From assembly GCA_947507875.1 (NCBI GenBank), contig CANNQP010000002.1, positions 1 to 64,000 of the forward strand: a DNA stretch of 64,000 nucleotides, in the 5' to 3' direction. This DNA is from Verrucomicrobiaceae bacterium. GTDB taxonomy: Bacteria; Verrucomicrobiota; Verrucomicrobiia; Verrucomicrobiales; Verrucomicrobiaceae. How positions within the stretch are numbered: position 1 is the first letter of the stretch; each line of letters opens with the position of its first letter. A model generated the notes under the pieces. That model saw only the letters and a program-made list of their open reading frames with translations. It was not told the DNA's origin and did not search any database. Below are positions 60,401 to 64,000 of the stretch, one piece after another. Made by a program: the position numbers and the translations under genes.

Positions 60401-60551
60401 AGAAATTCTGCATCCTGTAGCCGTCGTCATCGTCGGTGGGCTGGTCAGCAGCACAATGCTCGACCTCATGGTGACTCCTGCTGTCTTTTATCTTTTCGGT
60501 CGTAAGGCCGCCGAACACGCCGTGAACCATCATGCGGCTGCAGCTCAATGA
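57411..60551 (+). CDS. Heavy-metal RND efflux transporter (CzcA/CusA family)
   Basis: A 1046-residue inner-membrane proton-driven pump. It starts at the ATG at 57411, with AGGAG just upstream, into LIRFSLHHRPLILLLALVIL. Twelve membrane helices in two halves and the usual porter motifs (EVLPDMTKPTVTILTEAPGL, APEEVETLVTQRLE) are visible. In TM4 the sequence is LAVAIGMVVDDAIVDVENVF: the second Asp and the Glu of the HME family triad are kept, while the first Asp is replaced by Ala, as in CusA-like members. Metal identity is not resolved from this alone; the His-rich neighbours favour a cationic metal. It forms a pump with the TolC-like and adaptor proteins. Confidence 0.9.
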   Translation: MLNALIRFSLHHRPLILLLALVILWFGHQTLTQLPVEVLPDMTKPTVTILTEAPGLAPEEVETLVTQRLETAVQGISGLERLRSNSDVGLSLIFAEFAWGADIYRARQLVQERMQSAVALLPKEVRPGLTPISSLMGEILLVGLRCSKAPTDPDYIAPVDLRTMADWTLRGRLQSIQGIAEVLSIGGGVKQIQVQPNPNRLLAFGISLSELEEALSRAAGNATSGYLQTGPQEIMVRNLGMTTNLDELAKTVIKSVGNRPVLISDVAQLCHAVQGMRGDASVNGTMGVILSIDKAPGFDTLKLTEQVETALKELRPTLPEGVTLEILFRQGDFIDHAVSNLKEAIRDGALMVTIILFLFLLNLRTTAITLMAIPLSFAVTLLIFRAFGVSVNSMTLGGLAVAIGMVVDDAIVDVENVFRRLREDDAGTRPREPGSHRLDVIASASSEIRHSIFYATVLIILVFLPLLSLEGIEGRLFTPIAIATITSMAASFVTSLTVIPVLCSLLLHTGKKTHQEGWVIRTMKWLVQHTFLKLALGAPTLAILLSGMMLIAALMLYPLMGKAFLPTFHEGSATISMACAPGTSLAQSNEMGEIGVRLLQQIKEVKSVGRRAGRAERDDHIMPVSVNEFDVEFHETGRPREVVFAEIRERLSAIPGTFVNVGQPIGHRLSHMLSGVSAKIAVKIFGPDLDVLQEKGAQVRDLGLSIPGLTDVNLEAQVPIPQIKIEVNRERALAYDLRAGDIHQQVSTLLGGTVMTELREGQRTMDLVLRLPESWRDSPDKIAMLPIEAHNGQRVPLNLVADVRESKGPNVINRENTQRRIVIAANTSEQDLARIVQQWENRVRETVKLPEGYFLRFEGEFQAQQAATKRMAYSFALVLLAITVLLYSYFRSLSLSLQVMLNIPLALMGGLTLTWLLVDNISIATIVGFIAVGGIAARNGIMMISHYLHLMAQEGEKFGRAMILRGTLERLVPVLMTALSAGIALIPLLLAADEPGKEILHPVAVVIVGGLVSSTMLDLMVTPAVFYLFGRKAAEHAVNHHAAAAQ

Positions 60552-60571
60552 ACGTGAACCCACCCAATCCC

Positions 60572-61012
60572 ATGAAAAATCAATTCATCTTCCTTGTCGC
60601 CCTAATGACCAGCTTCACCTTCGCTCATGAAGGTGTCGAGCTCGGCCCTCATGGCGGCCGCATTCTGGAATTTAGCGATAACGAAACCATGCATGGCGAG
60701 GTCACCGTGAAAGGCGACAAATTCCACATAGCCTTGCTTGATCAAGACATGAAACCCGTCGCCATCAGCCAACAATCTATCCGTGCGATGACCGGTGACC
60801 GCGCCGCTCCTGTGCGATTAGAGGTTAGCAAAGATGAAAAAGGGTTTGTGGTTCCTTTGGTGAAGGCTGGTCAGTGGCTGATCCTACGTTACCAAGAGAA
60901 CCCTGACGCGAAGGCATGGACCGCCCGCTTCGAATACAACACGGCGATCTGTGAAGCGTGCAAAGCAGCGGAGTGGGTTTGCCAATGCAAACCTAAGCCT
61001 GAGGAAAACTAA
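60572..61012 (+). CDS. Small exported Cys/His-containing protein, end of efflux operon
   Basis: A 146-residue protein. The ATG at 60572 gives signal peptide MKNQFIFLVALMTSFTFA; an ATG at 60548 overlapping the RND stop (ATGA) would add eight residues. The mature part starts HEGVELGPHGGRILEF, has a small beta domain (GEVTVKGDKFHIALLDQD, VRLEVSKDEKGFVVPLVKAG) and ends with a Cys cluster, CEACKAAEWVCQCK. Such proteins may bind metal or act as a periplasmic chaperone for the pump; function is inferred from position. Confidence 0.7.
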   Translation: MKNQFIFLVALMTSFTFAHEGVELGPHGGRILEFSDNETMHGEVTVKGDKFHIALLDQDMKPVAISQQSIRAMTGDRAAPVRLEVSKDEKGFVVPLVKAGQWLILRYQENPDAKAWTARFEYNTAICEACKAAEWVCQCKPKPEEN

Positions 61013-61235
61013 GTCTGCGGGCGAAATTCATTCGCCTCTAATGGCCAGCCTCTCACCGGGCAGAGCGCGTAACCAAAAAGTGATGGATCTTGGTTTAATT
61101 ATGACGATTCACCACGCCTAGCGCCCTTGATTTGGATTGACCCACTATACTGATTTTGAGTAAGTTTCGGCGTATATTGCGGCTAATCGACCCATGGCGG
61201 GCCGCGACGCAAAAATCTTGGAACATTCATTCATC
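61013..61235. other. Intergenic region before the DUF1800 gene
   Basis: 223 bases. A TATACT box (61146-61151) could be a -10 element for the next gene but no -35 at 16-18 bases was convincing. No terminator for the efflux operon was identified. Confidence 0.3.
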
Positions 61236-64000
61236 ATGCTCCGCTCGCCCACCTTTCCGCTCATTTTGTTGGGAATCCTTTTCGCTTTCCAAGGCTCTGC
61301 TGTGGGCATGGTGGATGCTTATTCATCAGGACCAGGCACGGGAACTCCAGACCTCCTTGATGATATCTGGCAGGCTACCTATCACGCCTGGGGAATGAAC
61401 CCCAATGACGATGAAGATCAAGACGGCTGCACCAATCTTCAGGAATCCACATTAGGAACCAATCCTCGCGATCCTAGCGATTGTATGAAAGTGGGAAAAA
61501 TTGATGCGGAGCCCGAAGGCGTCACCATCAGATTCGCGGCCAAACAAGGCAAGAGGTATCAGGTCTGGGAATCGGATAACCCTGGAGGACCTGCGCCTGG
61601 TGAACAAGGCAGTACATGGATCGCCAAAACGGGAGCCTATAAAATCGCAGCCCAAGATGGGCCCGACAGCCTTGCCTTCGCCAAACCAGCTGGAGGTGCA
61701 AAGTTTTACCGCTTGGAAGTGACCGATCATGATCTTGATCAAGATGGAGTGAGTGACTGGGCAGAAAAGCGCATGGGCACAGACCCTCAACAAGCCTTCA
61801 GTCCCGCCAATGCCTCTGGCGGTGTCGCCAGCGATCTGGAGACCTTGCGTTCCCTCATGACACTACAAATCAGCGCGGGAACCACGGAAGCTTTTGAAAA
61901 AGAAGCGACGCCAGCCACCATTCAACTCAAGCGCAGCTATGGAACCATGCCTCTGACCCTTGAGCTTGCAGGCTTACCCGGAGCGACCCAACCCACCAAA
62001 TCGAGTGCAGATGCTGGCGATTATCTTTTCCAAAACTTGGCTGGCCAGCCCACTGAGCAAGTAACTCTGCCTAGCGGCCAAGGCACCAGCACGCCCTTCA
62101 CTGTAGCCCGTGTGATGCCCGCAGCAGACACCGCGATCGAAGTGCCTGAAGCCCTGAAAGTAGCCGCCGTGATGCCTGGCGCCTCTGTGGGTGAGGCACT
62201 GCCGTCCACCGTCATACAAATCAAAGATGCAAATCCTGCCGTCACGGCGAACCGGGTGCTTTATGTTGCCTTTTTAGGTCGTGAAGCAGGGATCACGAGT
62301 ACCGCTTCAGGTTATGCCACCGCGTTGGTTGAAGGAGATAATACACGGGCAAGCATCTCTGTCGTTTTTAACAATCTATCATCTGACCAAAACACCGCTT
62401 ACGTGCGGGTAGGCCCTGATTTAGAAGTTCAGGTGTTACCCTTGGGCCAAGTGAGTGGAGCCAACTGGAACATTCGCGCAGCGCAGACAGAGCTGACGGA
62501 TCAAAGAATGCTCGATGCCTTAAGAGACGGAAGGCTTTACCTGGCGATCACCACCGTAAACTACCCTGAAAAAGAGATTTATGGCTACTTCAACTTAGCG
62601 AGCGGCACCGAGCTTTTTGATGAAGATAGACCTGAATTGCAGGCACCCACTTTGGGTTCAGCACAGTGGCCTAACCCCCAAGAAGAAGACTTAGAACGTG
62701 AAATTTGGCGTTTCATGAATCAGGCTACCTTCGGTGGCACCACAGCTCTTTATCAAGAAATACGGGCAGCCGTGGATTCGGCCATCGCAGGGGGAGGCAC
62801 TTACCTCGACGGCTTCTCTGCATGGATGGACAAGCAGATGAATCCCAGCCTAACCCCACAACTGAATTACCGACAATTAGTTATGGCAGCTGACGTGGAA
62901 GAGTTCGCCTTGCGAGGCAACAAACCCATCACTTACAATGGCGACCCTCAACAAAACGGAGGCACGCTGGGGGTCACTTTCGTGAATGGAATGCCCATGG
63001 TGAACTACGGCAATCCCGATACCAATAGCCCCGGCAACAATCACCCCAACAACAACGGTGGCGCACCGAATCGGCGTCGCGAATGGTGGACGATGGTCAC
63101 CCAGAGCCGTGACCAACTGCGGCAAAGAGTTACCCAAGCCCTGAGTGAGATCTGTGTGATCTCTGAGCGTGATGCTGGGGTCATGACGTGGCACTACGGA
63201 GCCGCGAACTGGTGGGACATGCTCGCCTCTGGCGCTTTCGGAAAATACCGCACCTTGCTGGAGCAAGTCTCCCTCAATCCCATGATGGGCATTTATCTGA
63301 CGAGCATCGCCAACCGGGCCGAGTATGTGTCGGGCGGCATCACCATTTTCCCCGATGAAAACTATGCGCGTGAAATCATGCAGCTGTTCTCGATCGGCCT
63401 CGTCTTGAGACATCCTGATGGTTCGCTCAAATTGAATCCGGAAGGACTGCCTATTGCGACTTACGATAACAATGACATCACAGAGCTGGCACGTGTATTC
63501 ACCGGCTTCTCGCATGGAGTGCGTCACGGCGTCGTGCGGGCGGGCATCCAGCAAGGCTATGGTGGTCTAGGAACCACGGAGCAGCGCATCTCCCCCACGC
63601 TTTACTCAAACGGCAGCACCAACAATGTCTGGTTTGGTCGGCAGGATGGGCATCCCTACTGGCAGGCACCGTGGATTCATCCCATGACTGTGATCGGTCG
63701 CCAAGGTTCCGTTGTGTATCATGACTTTGGAGCCAAGACGCTTCTAGCCGGAAAGCATAGTCAACTGGTGCTGAACGCCACGAACATCACAGGCATGACA
63801 GATGCCCAAACCCACGCGGCAGCCGCACTAGAGGTCTCTCGTGCTCATGACAGCCTTGCAGGTTCTGCCTCTGCCTCTGTTTATGGAGACGGCAGTTCTG
63901 GCAATCCAGGCCATGGCAACACCCCTGTTAATATTTCACGTTGGTTGATTCAGCGGTTGGTTACATCGAATCCATCCGCAGGGTACATTTACCGTGTGCA
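61236..64000 (+). CDS. DUF1800-family secreted protein, partial
   Basis: The frame is open from the ATG at 61236 to the right edge, about 921 codons, without a stop. The signal peptide is MLRSPTFPLILLGILFAFQG. Two calcium-binding thrombospondin type 3-like loops follow (DDEDQDGCTNLQE and DHDLDQDGVSDWAEKRMGTD). A middle beta domain resembles CHRD-type domains (VLYVAFLGREAGITSTASGY, LYLAITTVNYPEKEIYGYFN). The DUF1800 domain begins at EIWRFMNQATFGGTTALYQE and contains VTQALSEICVIS, PDENYAREIMQLFSIGLVLR and ELARVFTGFS. DUF1800 genes often precede DUF1501 genes; the downstream partner is outside this window. Function is unknown. Confidence 0.85.
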   Translation, partial: MLRSPTFPLILLGILFAFQGSAVGMVDAYSSGPGTGTPDLLDDIWQATYHAWGMNPNDDEDQDGCTNLQESTLGTNPRDPSDCMKVGKIDAEPEGVTIRFAAKQGKRYQVWESDNPGGPAPGEQGSTWIAKTGAYKIAAQDGPDSLAFAKPAGGAKFYRLEVTDHDLDQDGVSDWAEKRMGTDPQQAFSPANASGGVASDLETLRSLMTLQISAGTTEAFEKEATPATIQLKRSYGTMPLTLELAGLPGATQPTKSSADAGDYLFQNLAGQPTEQVTLPSGQGTSTPFTVARVMPAADTAIEVPEALKVAAVMPGASVGEALPSTVIQIKDANPAVTANRVLYVAFLGREAGITSTASGYATALVEGDNTRASISVVFNNLSSDQNTAYVRVGPDLEVQVLPLGQVSGANWNIRAAQTELTDQRMLDALRDGRLYLAITTVNYPEKEIYGYFNLASGTELFDEDRPELQAPTLGSAQWPNPQEEDLEREIWRFMNQATFGGTTALYQEIRAAVDSAIAGGGTYLDGFSAWMDKQMNPSLTPQLNYRQLVMAADVEEFALRGNKPITYNGDPQQNGGTLGVTFVNGMPMVNYGNPDTNSPGNNHPNNNGGAPNRRREWWTMVTQSRDQLRQRVTQALSEICVISERDAGVMTWHYGAANWWDMLASGAFGKYRTLLEQVSLNPMMGIYLTSIANRAEYVSGGITIFPDENYAREIMQLFSIGLVLRHPDGSLKLNPEGLPIATYDNNDITELARVFTGFSHGVRHGVVRAGIQQGYGGLGTTEQRISPTLYSNGSTNNVWFGRQDGHPYWQAPWIHPMTVIGRQGSVVYHDFGAKTLLAGKHSQLVLNATNITGMTDAQTHAAAALEVSRAHDSLAGSASASVYGDGSSGNPGHGNTPVNISRWLIQRLVTSNPSAGYIYRV

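Noticed and set aside
1..64000. CRISPR arrays, tRNA or rRNA genes, insertion sequences, prophage genes, replication origin
   Set aside because: Looked for by eye and none were seen. A short RNA gene in an intergenic gap could still have been missed; tRNAscan and Rfam searches would settle this.

Overview
This 64 kb window looks like a chromosomal segment of a Gram-negative member of the Verrucomicrobiota, most likely a Prosthecobacter/Verrucomicrobium-type relative. That placement is an inference from gene content. The window has a PSCyt1/DUF1587-1592-1588-1585 cytochrome protein, a DUF1800 protein, a sulfatase, NIPSNAP and secreted beta-helix proteins, RNase HIII in place of HII, and a short chlamydia-like HemA. 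Lnt, lipoproteins and TolC/RND machinery show an outer membrane. No rRNA, tRNA, CRISPR array, prophage or insertion sequence was seen.

Layout. 0-5.2 kb: a left-edge fragment of a phosphate-binding-like secreted protein, two secreted or membrane hypotheticals, then a minus-strand hem cluster (CcsA/HemX-like protein, hemA, a methyltransferase). 5.3-11 kb: an MTH1-like Nudix enzyme, rpsU, a secreted glutathione peroxidase, a Ski2-like helicase and hflX. 11-13.1 kb: a small lower-GC accessory patch with an antitoxin/PIN-toxin pair and a stand-alone SIR2-like protein. This is the best candidate for a little-described defence-type locus. 13.1-18.6 kb: a beta-helix protein whose gene holds a tight pair of perfect inverted repeats, a sulfatase with an unusual maturation motif, an RsuA-type pseudouridine synthase and an RppH-like Nudix enzyme. 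18.9-24.1 kb: rlmH, a large soluble multi-PAS histidine kinase, an SDR and a fumarylacetoacetase-family enzyme. 24.2-28 kb: the DUF1592 cytochrome and an RRM protein. 28.5-31.7 kb: an HtrA-type protease followed by a paralogue that has lost its catalytic residues. 31.7-40.7 kb: a tightly packed minus-strand peptide ABC importer operon with two secreted proteins downstream. 40.8-44.4 kb: a PKD-containing metzincin-like protease and xylA. 44.5-54 kb: housekeeping genes (NIPSNAP, lnt, rnhC, HU, rsmD, TRIC, bifunctional nuclease, thiS, dacB, ribD, gmhB-like). 54.1-61 kb: a plus-strand CBA-type metal efflux operon bracketed by a His-rich exported protein and a Cys/His-containing exported protein. 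61.2-64 kb: a DUF1800 protein that runs off the right edge.

Many genes are translationally coupled by ATGA or TGATG overlaps: oppF-like/oppD-like, oppD-like/binding protein, binding protein/permease, the two secreted proteins at 32.5 kb, and ribD/gmhB. Clear intrinsic terminators follow the Nudix/rpsU pair, gpx, the RRM gene and xylA. Where no Shine-Dalgarno motif is visible, starts were chosen from signal peptides, conserved family N-termini and overlap with neighbours. Several of these starts are uncertain, as noted per gene.
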